From positions 77,119 to 141,118 of the forward strand of contig JAGZQO010000002.1 in NCBI GenBank assembly GCA_018382125.1: a stretch of 64,000 nucleotides of DNA, in the 5' to 3' direction. Under the pieces are notes generated by a model. That model searched no databases, was not told where the DNA came from, and saw only the letters and a list, made by a program, of their open reading frames with translations. How positions within the stretch are numbered: the first letter of the stretch is position 1; each line of letters opens with the position of its first letter. Both the position numbers and the translations under genes were made by a program. The stretch is from Collinsella sp. Lineage in GTDB: Bacteria > Actinomycetota > Coriobacteriia > Coriobacteriales > Coriobacteriaceae. Below, piece by piece: positions 32,363 through 39,442 of this stretch.

Positions 32363-33481
32363 CTACTCGTGCCATAAAATGCAATCGCGGATGTACGCGC
32401 CCAGCATGGGCACGGTAAACCGGACGAGGCCGTATCCGGCAGCCTCGATGACGCGCTCGCGAATCAGTCTTGCACGATATTTACTCGCCCAGCTCTGGGT
32501 GCGATCGCAACGCTCAACGATATCCGCCATGCGCGTCGGTTTGCCCTCGTCAGCCGCCATGGCCTCGATAAAGAGACGCTGCGGACTGCGCAACCCGTAA
32601 TACAAGGGAGCGTCGACCGCTTCATAGAACTCAGAGACGGCATCGGCGTAGCCAGCCTCGACATCGCACACTTCAATGGCCTGCGAGCCACGCCGGACAG
32701 CAGAGCGCCACTTGTAATAGCCCACCAGCTGAACCATATAGGGATGCCCCATGCTCTTGCGCGCCGCAAGGTCCGCCGTCTCCGCATCAACGTAAAGACC
32801 AGCGTCTTTGACCGTCTGGATATATGAATCGCGCACTTTGGGCAAAGAAATCGCCCCCAGCGTACGCTGCTGGGCGCGGCGCAAAAACGTCACACTCGGC
32901 TCTTCGAGCAAGTCATCAACCATACTGGGCAAGCCGGCAAATACCAGCGCAAGACCGCGCTGGTCGCTATCGGGCAAGCCCGTGGCATCTTGATCTCCGA
33001 GCACTTGCTGATAGAGAACGGCCAGCGCCGCCAGTTCCTCGATAGACGCAGATTGGGCCTCATCAATCGCAAACAGCAAGCCCTTTCCCGGCCCGAGGTT
33101 CTTGAGGCGCTCGTTGACTAACCCGCGCAACGTCTCGCCTTTTGCTCGCGCCGCCTCGACCGACATCCGGCCAAACGACGGCCCAAACTCCATTGACGTC
33201 ACAACGGGTTTATTCGAGCGAAGCGCGTCGGCCAAGCGGTCGCATAAGCCAAGCGAGGCGGAATCGGAGACAACCGCCCATCCGCGCTCGTTGGCGAGAC
33301 GTTGCAGTTCCCGCAGGAGAACCGTCTTGCCACAGCCGCGGTTTCCCGTAATGAGCATGAGCCTACCCGGCGCTCCGGCGCCGTTATCGAGTCCTTCCTC
33401 GAAATCTTCGATGACCGACTCGCGGCCGATGAGTATCGGAGGCCGCTTGCCAGCCGTGGGCTTAAAGGGATTTGGATTCAT
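32363..33481 (-). CDS. AAA ATPase (Orc1-like) with C-terminal winged helix
   Basis: 372 residues. Walker A GNRGCGKT at 46-53, Walker B LLFAIDEAQS, followed by lid and a C-terminal winged-helix region (MADIVERCDRTQSWASKYRARLIRERVI). This is the ORC/Cdc6-like STAND-type P-loop group often annotated only as 'ATP-binding protein'. It is the intact paralogue of the broken gene at 28717. It sits upstream of and adjoining the UvrA-like gene, and downstream of a two-copy TTGGTATAAC promoter element. Its partner and function are not known; the HTH suggests DNA binding. Confidence 0.8.
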   Translation of the reverse strand: MNPNPFKPTAGKRPPILIGRESVIEDFEEGLDNGAGAPGRLMLITGNRGCGKTVLLRELQRLANERGWAVVSDSASLGLCDRLADALRSNKPVVTSMEFGPSFGRMSVEAARAKGETLRGLVNERLKNLGPGKGLLFAIDEAQSASIEELAALAVLYQQVLGDQDATGLPDSDQRGLALVFAGLPSMVDDLLEEPSVTFLRRAQQRTLGAISLPKVRDSYIQTVKDAGLYVDAETADLAARKSMGHPYMVQLVGYYKWRSAVRRGSQAIEVCDVEAGYADAVSEFYEAVDAPLYYGLRSPQRLFIEAMAADEGKPTRMADIVERCDRTQSWASKYRARLIRERVIEAAGYGLVRFTVPMLGAYIRDCILWHE

Positions 33482-33515
33482 GTCGGCCTCCTCGGATTGG
33501 CAAACCCCGGTAATA

Positions 33516-33545
33516 GTTATACCAACTTGTACCGAGTTATACCAA
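33516..33545 (-). promoter_or_regulatory. Promoter with twin TTGGTATAAC boxes
   Basis: The decamer TTGGTATAAC (minus strand) occurs at 33536-33545 and 33516-33525, exactly 20 bases apart. TTGGTA of the first as -35 and TATAAC of the second as -10 give an 18-base spacer, 35 bases before the ATPase ATG. The exact repeat may also be a regulator site. Confidence 0.5.
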
Positions 33546-33550
33546 TAGCA

Positions 33551-33580
33551 TATGACAAAGGGGCTGTCCCTTTGTTACAT
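33551..33580. repeat. REP-like palindrome overlapping the stop of the TetM-like gene
   Basis: ACAAAGGG-GCTGT-CCCTTTGT with further partial pairing of ATG/CAT outside. It includes the TAA stop codon of the TetM-like GTPase and the last codon. It belongs to the same family as 28594 and 29821. Confidence 0.75.
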
Positions 33581-35578
33581 GTGGCCGAAAAACTCCGCGT
33601 CTGCTGCTCGCCAGGGGCGAAAGGTGGCGGGATCGACCTTTACGTGCGCTGCGGCGGGGACGTCGCACCATTTGACCGTGTAACCGGCGCCGTGAGAGCA
33701 AAAGACCGAATCGGGCGTGTTGGGCAGATCGGCCTCTGGCTCATAGGCGGCAGTCTCGATGACGCGCTCGGCATCATGACAAGCCGCATAGCCGGCGAAC
33801 TCCAGGTACAGATGTCCGCGACCGCTCGTGTAGGCAGCCACCTCCAGCGCGTAATCCTGCACCTCAGATGCCGGCACGCGACCCACAAGCTTCGCCCGGT
33901 CCCCCGCCATCGCCGGCGGCTCGTACTCGGCACCCATGCGCGTGGCATCCGAGAGCGCCCGGCCCACGCACTCCCCCGGCACCTCGAGCTCAAAGCGATA
34001 CCACGGCTCCAACAGCACCGCCGCGCCGGCTTCACGCGCCTGCATGAGCCCCTGGCGAATCGCGCGGTACGTGGCCTGGCGAAAATCGCCGCCCTCGGTG
34101 TGTTTGGCATGCGCGCGACCACCTGTGAGCGTAATGCGCACATCGGTGATGGGCGAGCCGGTCAGCACGCCCAGGTGATCGCGCTCCATAGCGTTGGTGA
34201 GCGCCAAACGCTGCCAGTTAAGATCGAGCTCGTCGGTCGAGGTCACGGTGCCAAACTGCACGCCCGAGCCCGCCGACAACGGCTCCAAGCGCAGATGTAC
34301 CTCGGCATAGTGGCGCAGCGGCTCAAAGTGGCCCACGCCCTCGACCGGCTGCGAAATGGTCTCCTTATAGAGGATGCCGCCGGGCTCAAACTCGACCGCA
34401 AGGCCAAAACGATCGGCCAGCACGCGCTGCACGACCTCGAGCTGCACCGCTCCCATGAGCTGCAGATGTATTTGTTCAAGATGCGTGTTCCAGCTTACGC
34501 CGAGCATGGGATCTTCGTCCGCCAACTCAGTCAGCGCTTTGAACACCGCGTGGACATCGTGTTCGCCCGGAAGCACCGTATAGGTGAGGACCGGCGCAAT
34601 GACGGGCGTATCGCCCGCGGGCTCCGCGCCCAGGGCATCACCCGGGCGAACGTGCGCAAGACCCGTCACGGTGCAGATGCCGCCAGCGGCAACTTCCTGG
34701 GCAAGCTCGTATTTCTCGCCGTTATAGATGCGCACCTGGTCGATCTTTTGCTCCCACGCCTCGGCGCCGGAACGTCCGTTAATCAGCTGTTTGGCATGCA
34801 GCGTGCCGCCGGTCACTTTAACCCATGCCAAGCGCTCGCCGCGATCCCCGCGGCTCACACGGTAGACGCGCGCGGCAAACTCCGGGTGCCATGCCCGTTC
34901 ACGCATCAGTGCGCATATACCATCCAGCAGCTCGTCCACGCCCTGGTCCTTGAGCGCCGAGCCGGCAAAACAGGGAAAGAGCTTGCGCTCGGCAACCATG
35001 CGCGACAGCGTTGCGACGGAAAGCTCACCCGCTTCAAGAAACTCCTCGAGCGCCGCCTCGTCCAACGCAGCAGCGTCCTCCTGAACGGCACCGCCCGCCA
35101 GCAGTTCGTTGGCATCCAGGCAGCCTTCGGAAAGACGCTGCCCAAGCTGTGCCAGCAAAACATCGCGGCCGGGATTCTCCAAATCGATTTTGTTGATATA
35201 GATGAACGTCGGAATGTCATAGCGCGCAAGCAGGCGCCACAGGGTTTCGGTGTGCCCTTGCACGCCATCGTTGGCGCCCACAACCAAAATCGCATAGTCG
35301 AGTGCGCGCAGCGTGCGCTCCGCCTCGGCAGAAAAATCGACATGCCCCGGCGCATCCACGAGCATGACGTGGGTATCGCCGTGGTCGAGTACGGCCTGCG
35401 ACGAGAAGATCGTAATGCCACGCTCGCGCTCAATCTCGTTCGCATCCAGATGCGAATCGCCATCGTCCACGCGGCCGCGTTTGCGAATGCGACCCGCGTT
35501 GAACAGCATGGCCTCGGCCAACGTGGTCTTGCCAGCATCGACATGCGCCAAGATTCCAACGACCGCTTGCTTCGACAT
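33575..35578 (-). CDS. TetM-like ribosomal-protection GTPase (EF-G paralogue)
   Basis: 667 residues from ATG 35578, with AAGAGGAG before it. G motifs: AHVDAGKTT (G1), RERGITI (G2), DAPGHVD (G3), NKID (G4). The domain order, with GSGVQFG and the GGDFRQATYRAI stretch in domain IV, matches the TetM/TetO group rather than EF-G or BipA. These proteins remove tetracycline from ribosomes. This copy has host-like base composition, no mobile context, and is slightly longer than acquired Tet(M) (about 640), so it may be a chromosomal translation factor with a different natural role. Drug resistance cannot be deduced from the sequence. Confidence 0.82.
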   Translation of the reverse strand: MSKQAVVGILAHVDAGKTTLAEAMLFNAGRIRKRGRVDDGDSHLDANEIERERGITIFSSQAVLDHGDTHVMLVDAPGHVDFSAEAERTLRALDYAILVVGANDGVQGHTETLWRLLARYDIPTFIYINKIDLENPGRDVLLAQLGQRLSEGCLDANELLAGGAVQEDAAALDEAALEEFLEAGELSVATLSRMVAERKLFPCFAGSALKDQGVDELLDGICALMRERAWHPEFAARVYRVSRGDRGERLAWVKVTGGTLHAKQLINGRSGAEAWEQKIDQVRIYNGEKYELAQEVAAGGICTVTGLAHVRPGDALGAEPAGDTPVIAPVLTYTVLPGEHDVHAVFKALTELADEDPMLGVSWNTHLEQIHLQLMGAVQLEVVQRVLADRFGLAVEFEPGGILYKETISQPVEGVGHFEPLRHYAEVHLRLEPLSAGSGVQFGTVTSTDELDLNWQRLALTNAMERDHLGVLTGSPITDVRITLTGGRAHAKHTEGGDFRQATYRAIRQGLMQAREAGAAVLLEPWYRFELEVPGECVGRALSDATRMGAEYEPPAMAGDRAKLVGRVPASEVQDYALEVAAYTSGRGHLYLEFAGYAACHDAERVIETAAYEPEADLPNTPDSVFCSHGAGYTVKWCDVPAAAHVKVDPATFRPWRAADAEFFGHM

Positions 35579-35823
35579 GGCTCTCCTCTTATTGCAAGCC
35601 CATCGCACGCGGCAACGGGCATCCTCGTTCCACACTGGATGATACAATGTACGGGCCGGCGGGCGAAGCGGGCCCTATCCCCCGACCGAGCTCATCGCCC
35701 CGCGTTGCCGCGCGGCGATTTTCGTAGGTTCGCGCCTTGCGAAAGCCGGCACCTCCCCTTTTTGTCTGCCCGGGCTCATCTGGGGCGATAACAACGCGAG
35801 CCCCACAACAACGCGTTTTACCA

Positions 35824-35849
35824 AAAATGGCCCCACTCGAGGCCATTTT
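35824..35849 (-). terminator. Terminator of the GNAT gene
   Basis: AAAATGGCC pairs with GGCCATTTT around an eight-base loop; on the minus strand the stem ends in a TTTTTGG run. It is about 35 bases after the acetyltransferase stop. Confidence 0.75.
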
Positions 35850-35883
35850 CATTTCGGTGGAACGCTGGTATGTGACTCGGCCT

Positions 35884-36375
35884 TTATGCCTCGCGCAGCC
35901 AATCAAACGCGACGCGCGGCGTACCGTCCGACACATATACGATACCGGCGCGCTTAAACCCGGCCTTGGCGATGGCGCCCCGCATAGGCAGGTTGTCTTG
36001 GTGCGTGTCGATACGCAGATGGTCGATACGTTCCTTGGCAAAGGCAAACATCGCGGCCGCAACGCCATGCGTGGTGCCGTCGGACGCCACACGGTGCAGC
36101 ACGGCGTACGGAGTGTCGCTGCGCCATCGCCCGTCCTCAATTACGCCATAGCACTCGTCCGGGCCCGGTAAAAAGGCAAACGTCGCCACCACGCGGCCGT
36201 CGACTTCGCACACATAGCTGCCACCGGCGGCGATATCGGCAGCCAGTTGCTCGGCCGAAGGCGTGCCCTCGGGCCACTGCGTGGCGTTGCCATGTGCGCG
36301 CATAAAGGCGCGGGCCGCGTCATAGATAGCCATGACGGCAGGAATGTCGGTATCGAGGGTTTTTCTGATCATCAC
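35884..36375 (-). CDS. GNAT-family N-acetyltransferase
   Basis: 163 residues with the GNAT fold: an N-terminal IRKTLDTDIPAVMAIYDAARAFM helix region, a central beta strand YVCEVDGRVVATFAF, a THGVAAAMFAFA segment in the acetyl-CoA loop position, and LRIDTHQDNLPMRGAIAKAGF at the C-terminus, the common binding motif. The substrate is not predictable. It is a single gene divergent from the small protein at 36450. Confidence 0.85.
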   Translation of the reverse strand: MMIRKTLDTDIPAVMAIYDAARAFMRAHGNATQWPEGTPSAEQLAADIAAGGSYVCEVDGRVVATFAFLPGPDECYGVIEDGRWRSDTPYAVLHRVASDGTTHGVAAAMFAFAKERIDHLRIDTHQDNLPMRGAIAKAGFKRAGIVYVSDGTPRVAFDWLREA

Positions 36376-36449
36376 GCGGCGACCTCACGTTTATTGGTAT
36401 CACTTTGATTGGGCAATGATACCAGCGTTTGGAGAGGGGCACGAAGCAG

Positions 36450-36746
36450 ATGGGGAGCAAAAAGCGAGCCGCTTGGTCAAAGGCCAAAAGCGAGTTTTTG
36501 GGCGCTGCCACCGGCGGCGATATGAGCGACCTGTTTGCGCGCGAGGACGAGCGGCGAAACACCCTGGACGCCGAGCGCGATGAGGCCTGGCGCTACAAGT
36601 CGTGCGAGCGCAAGAACCGTTACGACACACGCGCCGAGGCCGAGGCAGTTATGGCCGACTGCGAAAACCGCGGGCGACGTGGTTTGGCCTGCTACAAATG
36701 CGAATACTGCGGCGGCTGGCATTTGACGTCGCACCCTTGGAAATAG
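36450..36746 (+). CDS. Small conserved protein with C-terminal CxxC-WHLT motif
   Basis: 98 residues from ATG 36450; the purine-rich GGAGAGGGG sits about 11 bases upstream. The sequence is highly charged, with a C-terminal YKCEYCGGWHLTSHP motif. Together with an upstream Cys, this could form a small zinc finger or zinc ribbon. I do not recognise a functional family, though the CxxCGxWHLT pattern is one I associate with short uncharacterised bacterial and phage proteins. It lies alone between GNAT and RsmJ genes on the opposite strand. Confidence 0.7.
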   Translation: MGSKKRAAWSKAKSEFLGAATGGDMSDLFAREDERRNTLDAERDEAWRYKSCERKNRYDTRAEAEAVMADCENRGRRGLACYKCEYCGGWHLTSHPWK

Positions 36747-36772
36747 GTCGCGCTGCACCCGCGCGTTGAGCG

Positions 36773-37489
36773 CTATTCGGCAAACGACGGACGTGGCGGC
36801 ACCAAAACATCGTAGCGGACGGCCTTGCCCGCAAGCTGATAGCTCGGCTTAACGCCGGCAAGCAGCGGCCCCTTCACCGGCCGCTTGATAACCACCTTGC
36901 GCGGCCGCACCGCAAGCGCAGCTTCGACCAGCGAATCCTCATCGGCGCACGGCTGTTCCAGATGGTGCAAGAGTTGAAACTTCTTTTTCACCGCCGCGCT
37001 CTTGGTGCGCCCAGGAAACATGGGGTCCAGATACACCACGTCAGGAGCGGTGAGCTCGCCCTGCCCGATCAGCTCAGCTGTATGGCGAAGGCCGGCAATG
37101 CTGTCCTCGCCCGCATGAAGGCGCATGCGAGCCACGGCAGCCGCAAGCGCCGGATCATCTGCCGCGCGATCCAAGGCATCCTTGAGGAGCGCCGCAATCA
37201 CGCAATCCTGCTCATACAGATCGACGGTAAAGCCCGCGGCAGCCAGCAGCAGTGAATCCTCGCCAAAGCCTGCCGTGGCATCAATCGCCCATGGCCGCTC
37301 GATGCCTTTTGCGCGCGCAGCCTTTACCAACAGCTCTTGCTGCAGACGGCCCTGTTTGAGCCGCGGAAGCATGCGGCCAAAATCGGCACGCAGCTCCATC
37401 GTGCCGTCGGTGAGCGTGAGGCCCTCGGACGTCCCGGTCAGCTCAAGCCCCGCGGCCCGAGCAACAGAAAAGGGATCGACGACGCCCAT
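36773..37489 (-). CDS. rsmJ: 16S rRNA (guanine-1516-N2)-methyltransferase
   Basis: 238 residues. The SAM-binding motif I is AIDATAGFGEDSLLLAAAGF, followed by EQDCVIAALLKDAL and the catalytic DPMFPGRTKSAAVKKK, a run specific to RsmJ (YhiQ). The C-terminal VVIKRPVKGPLL also fits. It methylates G1516 of 16S rRNA in the cytoplasm. It is the first of three RNA-modification enzymes in this part of the window and is monocistronic. Confidence 0.9.
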   Translation of the reverse strand: MGVVDPFSVARAAGLELTGTSEGLTLTDGTMELRADFGRMLPRLKQGRLQQELLVKAARAKGIERPWAIDATAGFGEDSLLLAAAGFTVDLYEQDCVIAALLKDALDRAADDPALAAAVARMRLHAGEDSIAGLRHTAELIGQGELTAPDVVYLDPMFPGRTKSAAVKKKFQLLHHLEQPCADEDSLVEAALAVRPRKVVIKRPVKGPLLAGVKPSYQLAGKAVRYDVLVPPRPSFAE

Positions 37490-37552
37490 GGGTACTCCTT
37501 AACAAGCAAAACGAATACGTGAGTGCCGTTTATGTCGGCACCCAACCGTCCG

Positions 37553-37696
37553 CTATTGTCCCACATGCGACATGGCCCACAGCATCGCAATGCAAAGCAC
37601 CGCCATCAATCCCGTGCACACGGCAGCGATCACAGAATCACCCATGCGCCTTCCCAACGACCGCGGCTCACCCACTTGCCTGACTCCGTACATCAT
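37553..37696 (-). CDS. 47-residue membrane protein
   Basis: ATG at 37696 follows GGAGGAGCC, a strong ribosome site. The product has a basic N-terminal half (MYGVRQVGEPRSLGRRMGD) and one hydrophobic segment (SVIAAVCTGLMAVLCIAMLWAM), then ends HVGQ. Positive residues before the helix suggest the N-terminus stays inside. It is located just downstream of the 37697 region without a recognised promoter, and upstream of rsmJ on the same strand. I do not recognise a family; the ribosome site and topology make it more likely real than chance. Confidence 0.55.
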   Translation of the reverse strand: MMYGVRQVGEPRSLGRRMGDSVIAAVCTGLMAVLCIAMLWAMSHVGQ

Positions 37697-37924
37697 GGCT
37701 CCTCCTTCGCTCCAGCTCTTACCATGGCCCCATCATCGCAGCGCCGCGCATACGCTGCCATCGATTTGGCTTACACCCTGCTTTCCTTTTTGAAAGGTTG
37801 GACCGTACAGGCAAGAGACGCTTTCAAACGCATGCATCGCCCCGTTGAACTACAATGTGCTTCACGATATGTGCCGCAACCTGGGTGCGACAGATTCTCC
37901 GCGCCCGCATCGAAAGGACCAGCT
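37697..37924. other. Gene-free stretch before the four-helix membrane protein
   Basis: About 230 bases. It must hold divergent promoters for the small membrane protein and for the gene at 37925. I see a TTTCAA and TACAAT pair near 37823-37860 that could serve the latter, but nothing firm. Confidence 0.3.
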
Positions 37925-38326
37925 ATGAGCGCCGCTCGCAAGACACTCAAAATCCTCGCCCTGATTTATTTTGTTCTGGGCATCGCCAGTCTCGTCATCG
38001 GAATCGCCGGCATCGCGACCGGCAAGCTCGAGTCCACGTACGGGCCGAACGCCATGCTCGCCACGGTCGTGCTGGTCGCCAAGGGCGTTGTCGATCTTGC
38101 CGCAGGTGTTGCGGGCATCAAGGGTGCCAACAAGCCTTCGCAGGTGGATGGCGCGTTTAAGCTCGGTATTGTTGCCGCAATCGCCACGATTGCGCAGGCC
38201 GTGCTCACGCTTCCCGCGTTTGGCGGCGACGCCATCAACTATGGCGCCTTTGTCATCGTGGTGTACGACCTGTTCTTTGTTCAGCAGGCACATGAGGTTA
38301 AGGCCGAGAACAAGGACCGCCTGTAA
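37925..38326 (+). CDS. Four-helix membrane protein, unknown function
   Basis: 133 residues from ATG 37925 (GAAAGGA upstream). Four hydrophobic segments at about 8-30, 42-65, 77-98 and 102-122 and a charged C-terminal tail (HEVKAENKDRL). It has a resemblance to small actinobacterial DUF-type membrane proteins, but I do not recognise a named family. It is monocistronic with a clear terminator. Confidence 0.75.
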   Translation: MSAARKTLKILALIYFVLGIASLVIGIAGIATGKLESTYGPNAMLATVVLVAKGVVDLAAGVAGIKGANKPSQVDGAFKLGIVAAIATIAQAVLTLPAFGGDAINYGAFVIVVYDLFFVQQAHEVKAENKDRL

Positions 38327-38364
38327 GCGCTCGCTTCTCATAACCTCTGCAGCCAAGCAACTAA

Positions 38365-38400
38365 AAAGGGCCGATCGCGCATCTCCGCGGTCGGCCCTTT
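38365..38400 (+). terminator. Terminator after the four-helix membrane protein
   Basis: AAAGGGCCGA pairs with TCGGCCCTTT around a 16-base loop that itself contains GCG/CGC pairing. Confidence 0.8.
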
Positions 38401-38417
38401 ACGTTTGCCCAGATAAA

Positions 38418-38452
38418 ACCTGCCAAAATAAATCTGTCCCTTTTTGGTAGGT
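38418..38452. repeat. REP-like palindrome, type CCTGCCAAAA (copy 2)
   Basis: Repeat of 22298-22332 with two base changes, one in the loop and one in the right arm (GGCAG to GGTAG), so this copy has one mismatched pair. It ends at the stop codon of the convergent rlmA gene. Confidence 0.8.
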
Positions 38453-39264
38453 TAGTGGCGGTACTCGGCGATGATGAAGTCGATGTCGGTCTGGAGCGTA
38501 TCCAAGTTTGCCAGGCGCTCTTTGTCGGCAGGGCGCGTGCGGTAGTAGTACGGCGTCATCTGGAACACCGCTTCGATGTCGGCCTGGGTCTGAAGCGTAA
38601 TATTCGCAGACACCCGCTGCGCTCCGACCAACTCGAGCTCGGTGGTCTTCGGCAGCTTCTCATCGTTAAGGTATGGCGTGTCGTAGAGCACCTCCTTGAG
38701 CCCAAAGAGATGACGGGCACCTGGCACCACGGTGTAGAGCGAGCCCTCCTGCGCCAGCACGCGGGCAAATTCGCGCTCGTTAAAGGGAGCAAAGAGCTCG
38801 GTCACCATATCGAAGGCGCCATCGGCCACGGGGATATCCTTCATATTGGCCACAAAATAGGTCGCATCGCCGCGCTTGGCGGCCAGGCGCACCATCTCTT
38901 TGCCCAAGTCGAACCCGTAAGCGTCCACGCCCGGCACCGCGCCCATGGCGCTGGTGTAGTAGCCCTCGCCGCAGCAAATATCGAGCAAGGCCAGCGGCTT
39001 GTCCGACGTAGCCGCGCACCGCTGAGCTCGTTCGCGCACGAGCTCGACCATTGCATCGCGCAACGGCGCATAGTAGCCACGGTTTAGAAAGTCGCGACGA
39101 CTGCGCGCCTGCGACTTGGGATCGCCCATGGAGTCGCCGCTCTTGGACGAGCGCAGTAGGTACAGATAACCCTCGCGCGCACGGTCAAACCGATGCCCGC
39201 CCGCGCATGCAGCACCGCGTTCGTCATCCACCAACGGCTCATGGCAAACGGGACACAACAACAT
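38452..39264 (-). CDS. rlmA: 23S rRNA (guanine-N1)-methyltransferase RlmA-like
   Basis: 270 residues. An N-terminal zinc ribbon is formed by Cys4, Cys7, Cys20 and His24 (CPVCHEPL...CAGGHRFD), and is followed by the SAM-binding motif LDICCGEGYYTSAM. This layout is that of RlmA(I)/RlmA(II), which methylate N1 of G745 or G748 of 23S rRNA; the II type is linked to tylosin resistance in actinobacteria. Distinguishing the subtypes needs an alignment. The C-terminus MTPYYYRTR fits the family. Confidence 0.88.
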   Translation of the reverse strand: MLLCPVCHEPLVDDERGAACAGGHRFDRAREGYLYLLRSSKSGDSMGDPKSQARSRRDFLNRGYYAPLRDAMVELVRERAQRCAATSDKPLALLDICCGEGYYTSAMGAVPGVDAYGFDLGKEMVRLAAKRGDATYFVANMKDIPVADGAFDMVTELFAPFNEREFARVLAQEGSLYTVVPGARHLFGLKEVLYDTPYLNDEKLPKTTELELVGAQRVSANITLQTQADIEAVFQMTPYYYRTRPADKERLANLDTLQTDIDFIIAEYRH

Positions 39265-39320
39265 GGCAACTCCTTAGCGCGAACAACACAACGCCCACCA
39301 TTGTCGCACGCCTTCCCCAC

Positions 39321-39378
39321 CTAGTCATTGGGGACGTTCTTAAATGACTAGTCGTTTAAGAACGTCCCCAATGACTAG
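39321..39378. repeat. Perfect 24-bp inverted repeat with GGGGAC core
   Basis: The left arm at 39321-39344 and right arm at 39355-39378 are exact complements, beginning CTAGTCATTGGGGACG. The ten-base loop carries another GACTAGTC-related sequence, so GACTAG occurs three times. It lies between divergent rlmA and MATE genes, so it is not a simple terminator for either. Confidence 0.85.
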
Positions 39379-39442
39379 TCGATTAGGAGTATCATCGTCT
39401 GCGCAAATAAGCACAAAATAGCATGTTAGAGATTGAGAGCGC

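Noticed and set aside
32363..33481. Orc1/Cdc6-like gene marking a replication origin
   Set aside because: Bacterial ATPases of this class occur in several copies per genome and are not initiators. No DnaA boxes or AT-rich unwinding region are seen.
33575..35578. Acquired tetracycline resistance gene
   Set aside because: Family match is good, but composition is host-like, there is no mobile context, and the length differs from Tet(M)/Tet(O)/Tet(W). Called a TetM-like GTPase without a resistance claim.
33302..35791. Plus-strand open frame of about 830 codons opposite the TetM-like GTPase
   Set aside because: The minus strand encodes a complete GTPase with all G motifs. The plus-strand frame has composition bias only. 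The same applies to long antisense frames at 11370-12848, 12855-14408, 26570-27811, 43219-45078 and 45259-46737.
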